A stretch of DNA of 64,000 nt from Bacteroidota bacterium (GTDB lineage: Bacteria > Bacteroidota > Bacteroidia > Flavobacteriales > Flavobacteriaceae), in contig JAKQHT010000024.1 of the NCBI GenBank assembly GCA_029557895.1, positions 1-64,000 of the forward strand. The letters run 5' to 3'. Within the stretch, counting starts at the first letter, position 1, and each line of letters starts with the position of its first letter. Of the stretch, positions 1-7,221 are shown piece after piece. The notes under the pieces are model-generated. The model was not told where the DNA came from, searched no databases, and saw nothing but the letters and a program-made list of their open reading frames with translations. The position numbers and the translations under genes were made by a program.

Positions 1-1
1 T

Positions 2-37
2 GTTGTGGTTTGATTAAAGATTAGAAAACACGATATT
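2..37 (+). CRISPR. Possible CRISPR repeat at the left window edge
   Basis: A 36-base unit that begins GTTGTGGTTTG and ends CACGATATT. The GTTGTG opening and 36-base length fit repeats of type II-C systems, and the unit lies just past the 3' end of cas2, where such arrays normally sit. Only one copy is visible, so the array itself would lie outside the window to the left. The last nine bases (29-37) are complementary to 79-87, and 33-39 pairs with 55-61, so the flank can form hairpins; this could instead be a processed or terminator-like RNA structure. The identification is inference from one copy and its position. Confidence 0.4.
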
Positions 38-151
38 AGTTGGCTTGTTACCTTCTAATATTCAAAAGATTAAGGTAAAATATCGTGATAAAAAACGCTT
101 CTTTTTTGGCCTGATAACCCAAGATTGGAGTATTTTTTTATTTCAAACACT

Positions 152-481
152 CTAAAACAACTCCAATTGGCTGGGTTGTGGTTCTTTTGGCACTTCGGCC
201 TTTCCCCAATAGTTGATGATATTGCCAAACTGTTTATCGGTAATTCTCAATACACTCACTTTACCGAGCGGAGGCAATAAATTGTATATGCGTTTTTGGT
301 GAACATCGGCGCTTTCGCTACTGGCACAATGACGCACGTAAACCGAATATTGCATCATAGAAAATCCGTCTTTTAAAAGGTTTGTTCTAAATCCCGATGC
401 GTTTTTTCGGTCTTTTTTGGTGTCGGTTGGTAAGTCAAAAAATACAAATAACCACATGATCCGGTAACCGTTTAGTTCCAT
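152..481 (-). CDS. cas2: CRISPR-associated endonuclease Cas2
   Basis: Cas2, the small structural partner of Cas1 in the spacer-acquisition complex. The protein is 109 residues from the ATG at 481. The N-terminal ferredoxin-like strand MWLFVFFDLPT carries the conserved Asp (about residue 16), and the sequence resembles Cas2 of type II systems (SVYVRHC, then VSVLRITDKQFG). An upstream in-frame start at 523 would add 14 lysine-rich residues and is less likely, because 481 gives the usual family length. It overlaps the end of cas1 by 10 bases, indicating translational coupling. The CRISPR array would be expected further left. Family is certain; functional state is not, because no effector gene is visible. 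Confidence 0.93.
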   Translation of the reverse strand: MELNGYRIMWLFVFFDLPTDTKKDRKNASGFRTNLLKDGFSMMQYSVYVRHCASSESADVHQKRIYNLLPPLGKVSVLRITDKQFGNIINYWGKAEVPKEPQPSQLELF

Positions 482-1356
482 AATTTTGGATATTTTATTT
501 TTTTTCGTTCTCCTGTAAAACATTGTTGCAATGAGCTGGCTGTTTTTTGCAGCGCAACCATCAATGGGCTTTTTTCATCTTTAAAATAAACCGTCCGTGT
601 CAAAATTTGTAATACATCAGATTTTATTACAGTGTTAAGTTCTTGTTCGTCATATTTCTGAATCAGTTCAAAAACCTTTTCATCAACAATTGGTCGGAAA
701 GGCTCCATAATGTCATCTGCCAAAGCAAACGCATTGTACTTGCTTTTGTGATGAATGCCCAAAGTATTCAACAATCCACTTCCCGATAATGCTCTTGCTG
801 TTGCCGCTCGCAAAATGGCATAGCCATAATTGAGAAAATTGTTGGGATAATCGCCAAACCGTTCACGTTTAAATGAAAAATCAAAAAATTCTTTCCAGTA
901 TTGATTTGCCGCAACACCTTCCATATTAGAACTGTCTCCACTCAATACTTTGGATGCCAAAAAATCAAAATTGTTTTTCTTTTTGGTGATTCTTTCGAGT
1001 AAAATCCCTTGGTTATTGATTTTCTCAACAACAGTTTGTTGCCACAATTGTTTTTTCAACGGAACGCTTGCATTGATCTGGTTTTTAAAAATTTCCTGTT
1101 GGATATGATGGCTGTTTAGGTTGAGAAACATTCCGTTGGGTAAATGATTATTTCCACAGATAATAACCGAAGTATTGTTTTCAACCAACAGATTCATAGC
1201 AGGAACACTGATATAAATTTCAGGGTGGTCTAACACAATAAAACCAATATCCTCTATCGGTATCGTGCCTTCTTTTGCTTCGGTTTTTATGACCAATTGA
1301 AGATTTTTTGTGGTAATAGAAGCCTTGTTTTCGAGGAGTATCGATTTTTTTAACAT
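472..1356 (-). CDS. cas1: CRISPR-associated endonuclease Cas1 (type II-like)
   Basis: Cas1 integrase, which inserts new spacers into the array together with Cas2. The protein is 294 residues from the ATG at 1356 (MLKKSILLEN); the longer frame from 1389 adds a non-conserved stretch. It resembles the Cas1 family of type II systems, and the expected metal-binding residues are visible: Glu146 (NMEGVAANQYW), His202/203 (GIHHKSKYNAF) and Glu218 (DDIMEPF). The frame is intact. In Bacteroidota II-C loci the usual order is cas9-cas1-cas2-array on one strand; here the 366 bases upstream of cas1 hold no cas9, and the next gene is a housekeeping DUF5606 protein. The effector is therefore off-window on the other side, elsewhere in the genome, or lost. 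Confidence 0.93.
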   Translation of the reverse strand: MLKKSILLENKASITTKNLQLVIKTEAKEGTIPIEDIGFIVLDHPEIYISVPAMNLLVENNTSVIICGNNHLPNGMFLNLNSHHIQQEIFKNQINASVPLKKQLWQQTVVEKINNQGILLERITKKKNNFDFLASKVLSGDSSNMEGVAANQYWKEFFDFSFKRERFGDYPNNFLNYGYAILRAATARALSGSGLLNTLGIHHKSKYNAFALADDIMEPFRPIVDEKVFELIQKYDEQELNTVIKSDVLQILTRTVYFKDEKSPLMVALQKTASSLQQCFTGERKKIKYPKLWN

Positions 1357-1722
1357 CTTACTTTTTTGACGTAAGTTATAGTGAACCAATACGTAAAGAA
1401 TGATTGTTCCACAAAAGGCCCATAACTTTCGTTTACGGTTATGGAAGTGTTTAATTTATGCGATGAACGACACCAATAAAACAAATACTTTTACATTTTC
1501 GGGAAAGTCAGGCAATTCACAAAGGTTCGGATATGTTCGTAAAAGTTCGATTGTTGTAAATCATAGCTAAATTAGAACTTTTGAAAGCAATTCACAACCA
1601 AAACAAGAACTGCCATTAAATTACGGCCATGACAAGGCCGGCCACCAATGTAGCAACACCCAACCAACGTTAAGCCTGGTTCAATACTATAGAATTATGT
1701 CAGGGTTTTGACCGCAAAGATA
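1357..1722. other. 366-base gap between cas1 and the DUF5606 gene
   Basis: No protein-coding frame is convincing here. The stretch holds the repeat-like pair at 1512-1598 and a small hairpin (CGGCC at 1624-1628 with GGCCG at 1636-1640). This is where cas9 would normally sit in a II-C operon; I see no recognisable RuvC or HNH fragment. No exact TAnnTTTG box was found ahead of cas1. Confidence 0.6.
1512..1598 (-). CRISPR. Repeat-spacer remnant, or tracrRNA anti-repeat
   Basis: Read on the minus strand, 1598-1553 is a 46-base unit opening GTTGTGAATTGCTTTC and closing ATTTACAAC, with near-complementary ends (8 of 9). The opening resembles the 46-47-base repeats I recall from Bacteroidota II-C arrays. 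A second copy of GCAATTCACAA (plus-strand reading) lies at 1512-1522, exactly 75 bases from the one at 1587-1597. That is one 46-base repeat plus a 29-base spacer, and it looks like a degenerate terminal repeat. It differs from the unit at 2-37. The alternative is a plus-strand tracrRNA whose anti-repeat is 1553-1598 and whose tail contains the hairpin at 1624-1640. Confidence 0.45.
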
Positions 1723-2148
1723 TCACTCCGCTGCTCCGCTTTCAGCTTCTTTGGCAGTTTCAAGAGTTGCCAAGAGATCGTGCTGCTGAAGGAGGTTGTA
1801 CCACTGCACAATCTTTCTGATATCGCTGGCATATACCCGGTCTTCGTCATACTCGGGAAGGACTTCAAAAAAATAGGCCTCAAGGTCCAGCTTATCGTCT
1901 TTGTGGTTAACCGAAGTGGGCTTGCCCTGCTCTTTGTCCATGATCTTCTTGAACACCTCGCGCAAGGGCAATTCTTCGTTTAGGGTATAGACGGCAATTT
2001 CACTCAAAAGGCTCACATTGCTCTGTGCATTTACGCTAAGGCGCTTTTTGTCCAACAACGACTCCACTACAAAACCGCTTCGGGTGGGCGCCACAACTTT
2101 ATAAAGTCCGGGCTTGCCGGAAATGGATAGGATCTTGTCCAAACTCAT
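1723..2148 (-). CDS. DUF5606 domain-containing protein
   Basis: A 141-residue protein of the Bacteroidota-restricted DUF5606 family; the role is unknown. The ATG at 2148 (MSLDKILSISGKPGLYK) gives the family's usual N-terminus; two ATGs at 2154 and 2157 are possible but add only three residues. The N-terminal half (to about residue 60) looks like a small beta domain with the conserved GKPGLYK and SGFVVESL segments. The C-terminal half is helical and ends in an Ala/Glu-rich tail. A TATATTTG box at 2173-2180 gives it its own promoter. It is followed on the same strand by cas1, but only after a 366-base gap, so it is not part of the CRISPR operon. Confidence 0.85.
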   Translation of the reverse strand: MSLDKILSISGKPGLYKVVAPTRSGFVVESLLDKKRLSVNAQSNVSLLSEIAVYTLNEELPLREVFKKIMDKEQGKPTSVNHKDDKLDLEAYFFEVLPEYDEDRVYASDIRKIVQWYNLLQQHDLLATLETAKEAESGAAE

Positions 2149-2172
2149 AGTCATCATTTTTTAAGAAGTTGG

Positions 2173-2180
2173 CAAATATA
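2173..2180 (-). promoter_or_regulatory. -7 box of the DUF5606 gene
   Basis: TATATTTG on the minus strand, an exact match to TAnnTTTG. It ends about 24 bases before the ATG at 2148. No clear TTG -33 element was identified. Confidence 0.6.
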
Positions 2181-2207
2181 AACGTTTGCCTTTTTGGGAT
2201 TATATTT

Positions 2208-2798
2208 TTAACGTTTCTTTTTTAAGTCCGGAAACCGCATCCTGTAATCCACATCAACTTTTCCTTTGGAAATATTGGCAAGACGCGATTTGATAAGCTT
2301 TTTTTTGAGCGCCGAAAGCTTATCGGTAAACAAAATGCCCTCAATATGGTCATACTCGTGCTGGATGACACGGGCAATCAAGCCATCAAACTGCTGGGTA
2401 TGTACCACAAAGTTCTCGTCTTGAAACTGTATGGTCACCACGGGTTTACGGAACACGTCCTCGCGCACGTCCGGAATGCTCAAACAACCTTCGTTAAAGG
2501 CCCACTCATCGCCTTCTTCTTCAAGAATCCGGGCATTGATAAAGGTTCTCTTGAAATTTTTGAGCGCGTCCTGCTCTTCTGATGTAAATTCTTCATCTTC
2601 AGAAAACGGGCTGGTATCTACCACAAAAAGACGTATGGGCAACCCTATCTGTGGCGCTGCCAAACCCACACCATAAGCACCATACATGGTTTCGTACATA
2701 TTGGCTATAAGTTCTGAAAGATTGGGATAATCCTGGGGAATGTCCTGCGCTTTTTTCCTCAAGACCGGATCTCCGTAAGCAACAATGGGCAATGTCAT
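2208..2798 (-). CDS. def: Peptide deformylase
   Basis: Removes the N-formyl group from the initiator methionine of nascent proteins in the cytoplasm. It has 196 residues, a normal length for the family. All three signature motifs are present: GVGLAAPQIG (residues 43-52), EGCLSIP with the metal-binding Cys, and QHEYDHIEG with the two metal-binding His and the catalytic Glu. The C-terminus is basic. It has its own TATTTTTG box (2823-2830). Upstream ruvX is on the same strand, separated by 68 bases, and also has its own promoter, so the genes can be expressed independently. Confidence 0.97.
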   Translation of the reverse strand: MTLPIVAYGDPVLRKKAQDIPQDYPNLSELIANMYETMYGAYGVGLAAPQIGLPIRLFVVDTSPFSEDEEFTSEEQDALKNFKRTFINARILEEEGDEWAFNEGCLSIPDVREDVFRKPVVTIQFQDENFVVHTQQFDGLIARVIQHEYDHIEGILFTDKLSALKKKLIKSRLANISKGKVDVDYRMRFPDLKKKR

Positions 2799-2822
2799 AA
2801 TCTATAAAAAATAATTAGGCCG

Positions 2823-2830
2823 CAAAAATA
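2823..2830 (-). promoter_or_regulatory. -7 box of def
   Basis: TATTTTTG on the minus strand, an exact TAnnTTTG match, ending about 24 bases before the def ATG at 2798. Confidence 0.55.
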
Positions 2831-2866
2831 CAAATGTTGAACCGAAAATAATGGATACCGTGGCAT

Positions 2867-3280
2867 TTATCTTTTAGAATCGAGATATCCTTGAAGGATG
2901 ATGGTGGCGCTGATCTCATCGATCAAAGCTTTGTTGCGCCGCTGTTTCTTGCTCAGACCACTGTCTATCATGGCTCTAAATGCCAATTTTGAGGTAAAGC
3001 GTTCATCGGCACGAACAATGGGAATGTCGGGCAATGCTGTGCCCAAACGCTCGGTAAATGCCAAGATGGCGGGTTCGCTTTGGGAAACTTCGTTGTTCAT
3101 CTGCTTTGGAGCGCCCACCACAAAACACGAAACCGGCTCTTTGCTGCAATAATCCTTGAGGAACGGCAAGAGTTCCTGGGTATCTACCGTTGCAAGCCCA
3201 GAAGCAATGATCTGCAATTCATCGGTAACCGCTATACCGGTGCGCTTGGTTCCATAATCTATTGCCAAAATCCGGGCCAT
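2867..3280 (-). CDS. ruvX: RuvX/YqgF Holliday-junction resolvase-like nuclease
   Basis: A 137-residue RNase H-fold protein of the YqgF/RuvX family, implicated in pre-16S rRNA processing and described as a putative Holliday-junction resolvase. The N-terminus ILAIDYGTKRTGIAV carries the first catalytic Asp, VVGAPKQMN and the RADERFTSKLA loop follow, and the late DEISATIIL supplies the final acidic residue. The length is typical. It starts at the ATG at 3280, only 11 bases after a perfect TATCTTTG box, so the leader is very short. It is followed by def on the same strand. Confidence 0.93.
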   Translation of the reverse strand: MARILAIDYGTKRTGIAVTDELQIIASGLATVDTQELLPFLKDYCSKEPVSCFVVGAPKQMNNEVSQSEPAILAFTERLGTALPDIPIVRADERFTSKLAFRAMIDSGLSKKQRRNKALIDEISATIILQGYLDSKR

Positions 3281-3291
3281 AGTTTTTTTTT

Positions 3292-3299
3292 CAAAGATA
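3292..3299 (-). promoter_or_regulatory. -7 box of ruvX
   Basis: TATCTTTG on the minus strand, 11 bases before the ruvX ATG; the predicted leader is only a few bases. Confidence 0.65.
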
Positions 3300-3518
3300 A
3301 AAGAAATAACCGTTTAAAAGGAAAAAACCAAGACAGTTACAAAAAAAGAATCCTCCCAAAAAACATGGAAGGATCCCGAAAAATTAATGCAAAAACATAA
3401 TTAACAAATGGTTTATACACCCTCTACAGTATAAATCCATTCATCTAATACTTCAGACACGGGATTTTCAGATAGGTCACACAAAATTTTCGATTTTTTT
3501 TATCGAAATCTAAAACTG

Positions 3519-3526
3519 TATCTTTG
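3519..3526 (+). promoter_or_regulatory. -7 box of dapD
   Basis: TATCTTTG on the plus strand, ending 18 bases before the dapD ATG at 3545. It overlaps the TTG (3524) of an alternative start, which argues that 3545 is the true start. Confidence 0.65.
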
Positions 3527-3544
3527 CAAAAAGCTACCATCGCC

Positions 3545-4360
3545 ATGAAACAACTGCAACACAACATAGAAAAAGCCTGGGAAGACCGAAGCCTACTTAA
3601 CGACGAAATCACCAAGGAAAGCATCCGCAGTGTCATAGACCTGCTCGATGCCGGAACATTGCGGGTGGCACAACCTGTTGAAAAAGGCTGGCAAGTGAAC
3701 GAATGGGTCAAAAAAGCAGTGGTAATGTATTTCCCCATCCAAAAAATGGAAACCCTGGAAGCGGGCATCTTTGAATACCACGATAAAATCCCATTAAAGA
3801 GAGATTATGCCAACAAGGGTATTCGGGTGGTGCCAAATGCCGTGGCCCGACACGGTGCATATATCTCAAAGGGCGTCATCATGATGCCGAGCTATGTAAA
3901 CATCGGTGCCTATGTGGACGAAGGCACAATGGTGGACACTTGGGCTACAGTGGGCAGTTGTGCCCAGATAGGAAAAAACGTCCATTTGTCCGGTGGCGTT
4001 GGCATTGGCGGGGTTTTGGAACCTTTGCAAGCAGCTCCGGTCATCATTGAAGACAATGCGTTTATAGGAAGCAGGAGCATTGTTGTGGAAGGCGTCCGTG
4101 TGGAACGCGAAGCCGTGCTTGGTGCAAACGTGGTACTGACGGCCTCCACAAAAATTATTGATGTGACCGGCGAAACGCCCAAAGAAATGAGAGGTGTTGT
4201 ACCATCGGGTTCGGTGGTCATTCCCGGTAGCTATCCCAAAAAATTCCCGGCCGGAAACTATAACGTCCCTTGCGCTCTGATAATTGGCAAACGGAAAGAA
4301 AGCACAGACAAAAAGACATCACTGAACGATGCCTTGAGAGAATATAACGTGGCAGTGTAG
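3545..4360 (+). CDS. dapD: Tetrahydrodipicolinate N-succinyltransferase
   Basis: Transfers succinyl from succinyl-CoA to tetrahydrodipicolinate in the lysine/meso-diaminopimelate pathway. It has 271 residues, close to the family length of about 274. The left-handed beta-helix hexapeptide region runs from about residue 100 to 230 (VRVVPNAVARHGAYI, TMVDTWATVGSCAQIG, HLSGGVGIGGVLEP). The start is the ATG at 3545 (MKQLQHNIEKAWEDR). A TTG at 3524 lies inside the promoter box and is rejected. It is monocistronic and convergent with the LPS-kinase-like gene. Confidence 0.97.
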   Translation: MKQLQHNIEKAWEDRSLLNDEITKESIRSVIDLLDAGTLRVAQPVEKGWQVNEWVKKAVVMYFPIQKMETLEAGIFEYHDKIPLKRDYANKGIRVVPNAVARHGAYISKGVIMMPSYVNIGAYVDEGTMVDTWATVGSCAQIGKNVHLSGGVGIGGVLEPLQAAPVIIEDNAFIGSRSIVVEGVRVEREAVLGANVVLTASTKIIDVTGETPKEMRGVVPSGSVVIPGSYPKKFPAGNYNVPCALIIGKRKESTDKKTSLNDALREYNVAV

Positions 4361-4401
4361 CCATTTGCGAATCACGCTTTGGGGGCAAGGGTTGTTGAAC
4401 A

Positions 4402-5175
4402 CTAAACTTTAAGCTTCCGCCCCGCCCTTCGGATTTTTTTTCGGTCTATCTTCCTTTGGAAATCCCTACTATGCTTGAGCATAAGTTCATAGGTCTCGTA
4501 ATATCCCTTGCGGTACAATTTTGAGTACGTATCTGCCATGATCTTTACCATGGTCTTGGACAGCCACAAACGTCGGAAATTGTGCATGCGCTTGTCAAAA
4601 TCCATAGACCCAAAACGCATCCTGTTCAAGTCGATCAGATAAAAATCAAATTGGCCATCGCTTTTTTTGACAATTAAAGTATTGCCAGGCGAATGGTCCA
4701 AAAACTCTATCCCGTTTTCATGCAACTTAAACGTAAATTCGGTAAACTGTTGCAAAATGGCAACCCGCTCCGGGAATCTCGGCTGGTGTATCAAAACCCT
4801 AAAGTCAAAATCATAGTCGATGTGCTTGCTGACATAATAACTATCAGCAAGACCAAATTTTGAATACACTTCAATATGCGCTATGGGAAAAGGCGTGGCA
4901 ATACCCAATCCCAAAAGTTTGTTGGCATATTCAAAAGAACGTTCAGCCTTGGGCTTTCGGATGTATTTGTACACAAAGGCATTGAATGGGTTGGGCACTT
5001 TGAACGACTTGATATTGATCTTTTCCCCATCAATTTCAAAACTTTTGATCGTGTTGCGGTCGCCTTGCAAAACAGCCTTTCCGCCACCATCAAAATGCGC
5101 TATACATTCGAGAATCTGCGCTTTTTTCGATTCATAATCCGGATGAAAATGTACGGCTTGTTTTACTTGGCTCAT
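4402..5175 (-). CDS. LPS core kinase-like protein (Kdo/InaA family)
   Basis: A 257-residue protein with the kinase-like fold of lipopolysaccharide core kinases (WaaP, KdkA, InaA type), which phosphorylate heptose or Kdo at the inner membrane. The catalytic-loop equivalent HENGIEFLDHSPGNTLI (Asp and Asn) lies near residue 165-180 and the metal-binding DLNRM equivalent of DFG near 195. The C-terminus is strongly basic (RKIDRKKIRRAGRKLKV), suited to an acidic membrane or lipid A surface. The start is the ATG at 5175; a TTG at 5184 is inside the promoter box. It opens the glycosyltransferase cluster and is divergent from the GT9 gene. The exact sugar acceptor cannot be read from sequence. Confidence 0.8.
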   Translation of the reverse strand: MSQVKQAVHFHPDYESKKAQILECIAHFDGGGKAVLQGDRNTIKSFEIDGEKINIKSFKVPNPFNAFVYKYIRKPKAERSFEYANKLLGLGIATPFPIAHIEVYSKFGLADSYYVSKHIDYDFDFRVLIHQPRFPERVAILQQFTEFTFKLHENGIEFLDHSPGNTLIVKKSDGQFDFYLIDLNRMRFGSMDFDKRMHNFRRLWLSKTMVKIMADTYSKLYRKGYYETYELMLKHSRDFQRKIDRKKIRRAGRKLKV

Positions 5176-5181
5176 AGATTC

Positions 5182-5189
5182 CAAAGATA
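5182..5189 (-). promoter_or_regulatory. -7 box of the LPS-kinase-like gene
   Basis: TATCTTTG on the minus strand, only 6 bases before the ATG at 5175. Transcription should begin at or next to the start codon. Confidence 0.6.
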
Positions 5190-5263
5190 TATCAATTGAG
5201 ATTTTAATAAAAGAAGAAAATATAATACTTTGCGAACATATAATTATTGGTCAAATTTGCTCA

Positions 5264-6334
5264 ATGAAAAAAATTCTGGTCATCCAAAACAAACGTATTG
5301 GCGATGTGCTTTTGGCCTCGCTCATTGCAGCCAATATGAAGCAGGTGTATCCGGATTCTGAAATTGACTATATGGTGTATGATTTCACGACCGGCGTGAT
5401 CGAGAACAACCCGAACATCCAGAACATCATCGCTATCAATGAAAAAGAGCTCAAAAAAATCCCCAATCTGATAAGGTTGATCCTAAAAATCCGGAAAGAC
5501 CGTTACGACATCATTTTTGACCCCTATGCCAAGCTCCAAAGCCGATTGATCTGTCTGTTTTCTAATGCGAAAATCAGGGTCGGTTTCAAGAAAAGGGAAA
5601 AAGACCCGATTTTGAATTTTTACACGCATCCTGTTGGCTTCTTAAAAGAGAAAAGCAAACCTTGCGGCAAAGCCATAGAAGATAGGGTACATTTGGCAAC
5701 TTCTGTTTTTGACATCAAAAATCCGGTTTACGAACCAAAAATCTACCTGACAGAATCGGAAAAAAATTACGGTAAATTGGCCGCTTACAATAAGCCCGTG
5801 ATTATGTTTGGCGTGTTGGGAAGTACACCGCAAAAATCGATGCCTTATAACTACATTGTCCAATTGGTTGATTTTATAACCTCGACTTTTGATGCCTATG
5901 TTCTTTTTAACTATGCTCCGCACCAAAAAGAGGATGCGCAAAAAATTTATGCCCAATGCAGCAATCAATCGAGTATCATCATGGACATTTATGAAGACAG
6001 TATCCGTGGTTTTGTACAGCTGATGAACCAATGCACGCTGCTTGTGGGCAACGAAGGCGGCATTGTTCACATTTCCAAAGCTTTGGACAAACCGACTTTT
6101 ACCATCTTTTCGCCGTATGTGATGAAAGAATCGTGGGCGAGCTTTGAAGACGGCGTGAAACACACGTCGATACATCTTCTGGACGAGCATCCCAATTTGT
6201 TTTCAGAAGACCGAGATGTCAGGAGGAAAATAGAAGAAGATCCGAGCTTTCTGTACAATCAACTGACCCCGGAAACCATCGTTCCAAAACTATTGCCATT
6301 TTTGGAACACCATCTCAAAGGCTACAGAAAATGA
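5264..6334 (+). CDS. Glycosyltransferase family 9 (heptosyltransferase-like)
   Basis: A 356-residue GT-B enzyme of family GT9, whose characterised members add heptoses to the LPS inner core from ADP-heptose. The N-terminus MKKILVIQNKRIGDVLLAS is the typical GT9 opening (R-IGD). The nucleotide-sugar half has FGVLGSTPQKSMPYNYI and the conserved LLVGNEGGIVHISKALDKP segment. The whole family length is present. It lies between an LPS-kinase-like gene and GT2 genes, supporting a core-oligosaccharide role. The upstream region has only a near-match promoter (TA, one base, TTTG). Donor specificity is unknown. Confidence 0.88.
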   Translation: MKKILVIQNKRIGDVLLASLIAANMKQVYPDSEIDYMVYDFTTGVIENNPNIQNIIAINEKELKKIPNLIRLILKIRKDRYDIIFDPYAKLQSRLICLFSNAKIRVGFKKREKDPILNFYTHPVGFLKEKSKPCGKAIEDRVHLATSVFDIKNPVYEPKIYLTESEKNYGKLAAYNKPVIMFGVLGSTPQKSMPYNYIVQLVDFITSTFDAYVLFNYAPHQKEDAQKIYAQCSNQSSIIMDIYEDSIRGFVQLMNQCTLLVGNEGGIVHISKALDKPTFTIFSPYVMKESWASFEDGVKHTSIHLLDEHPNLFSEDRDVRRKIEEDPSFLYNQLTPETIVPKLLPFLEHHLKGYRK

Positions 6335-6349
6335 ACCCGGCAGCAAGGC

Positions 6350-7171
6350 TCATTTTTCCTTGGAAATACCGTATTCCGTCCAAGTCTTTTTTTGGGTTTT
6401 GACATCTTTTCTGATCTGTAGGTTGCGCTCAATGGATTCTTTGGTCTTGTAACCTCTTTTGTGGTCCAGGTGCAAACAGATTGCACTGTACCTGATTTGC
6501 TTACCTTTGATGCCCATGTTCATCAAGCGTTCTCCCAGTTCCCGATCTTGACCCCCATATTGCATCCGTTCATCAAATCCGTTTACGGCCAGGATGTCTT
6601 TTTTCCATCCTGAAGCGTTGTGACCGTTCCAGCTCGCATTGGTGGTGGTCAATCTGTTCAAAAGCCAGGATTTAAATCCCGAAGAAGTCAGTTTGTTGTT
6701 CTTAAAAGAGGATTTAAGCCCTTGTTTCTTGAGCCATGAAATATCAAAGCACCGTCCACTGTAAATATCTTCTTCCGTAATGGCCTTCGAAATAGCCATG
6801 GGCAACATGAAATAACCTCCCGAAAGAAAATAGCCTTCTTCCCTGTATTTCACATGTTGCTCAACAAAATCGGGCCTGGGAATACAGTCACCATCAGACA
6901 TAAGAATATAATCGGCCTGACACTCAAGGATGGCTTTATTTAGGATTTGTGATTTTTGAAATCCGCGATCTTCATGCCACACATGCACAATGTTGTAAAA
7001 AACAGCTCCTTTGAATTTTTCGATAAGATCAAACGTCTCTTCCCCCGAACCATCGTCTGCAATGACAATCTCAAACTGTCGATAAGTCTGGTTGTTATAG
7101 CCGCACAAAACTTTTGCCAACCAGTCCGGCGAATTATAAGTACTGATGATGATGGATGTATCTATCTTCAT
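6350..7171 (-). CDS. Glycosyltransferase family 2
   Basis: A 273-residue GT-A glycosyltransferase. The N-terminal domain shows IIISTYNSPDWL, IADDGSGEETFDLI and LMSDGDCIPRPDF (the DxD metal site). The C-terminal third has ASWNGHNASGWKKDILAVNG and GGQDRELGERL, typical of GT2 proteins with a galactosyltransferase-like C-terminal region. It has no membrane segment and is probably cytoplasmic face-associated. The start at 7171 lies 7 bases after a perfect TATCTTTG box. It is convergent with GT9 and divergent from the next GT2. Likely role: assembly of LPS core or O-glycan (inference from context). Confidence 0.88.
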   Translation of the reverse strand: MKIDTSIIISTYNSPDWLAKVLCGYNNQTYRQFEIVIADDGSGEETFDLIEKFKGAVFYNIVHVWHEDRGFQKSQILNKAILECQADYILMSDGDCIPRPDFVEQHVKYREEGYFLSGGYFMLPMAISKAITEEDIYSGRCFDISWLKKQGLKSSFKNNKLTSSGFKSWLLNRLTTTNASWNGHNASGWKKDILAVNGFDERMQYGGQDRELGERLMNMGIKGKQIRYSAICLHLDHKRGYKTKESIERNLQIRKDVKTQKKTWTEYGISKEK

Positions 7172-7178
7172 GGTATGG

Positions 7179-7186
7179 CAAAGATA
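7179..7186 (-). promoter_or_regulatory. -7 box of the GT2 gene at 6350-7171
   Basis: TATCTTTG on the minus strand; 7 bases separate it from the ATG at 7171, predicting a leaderless or near-leaderless mRNA. Confidence 0.6.
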
Positions 7187-7221
7187 AAGTTATTTTAGTA
7201 AATTCGTAATTTACTTTGACC

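Noticed and set aside
1357..1389. Longer Cas1 start at 1389
   Set aside because: It adds a non-conserved MVHYNLRQKSK stretch; homologues begin at the MLKKS position (1356).
5642..6190. Long minus-strand frame opposite the GT9 gene
   Set aside because: It is the antisense shadow of a well-conserved GT9 protein, with improbable composition (Arg, His, Phe, Cys rich).
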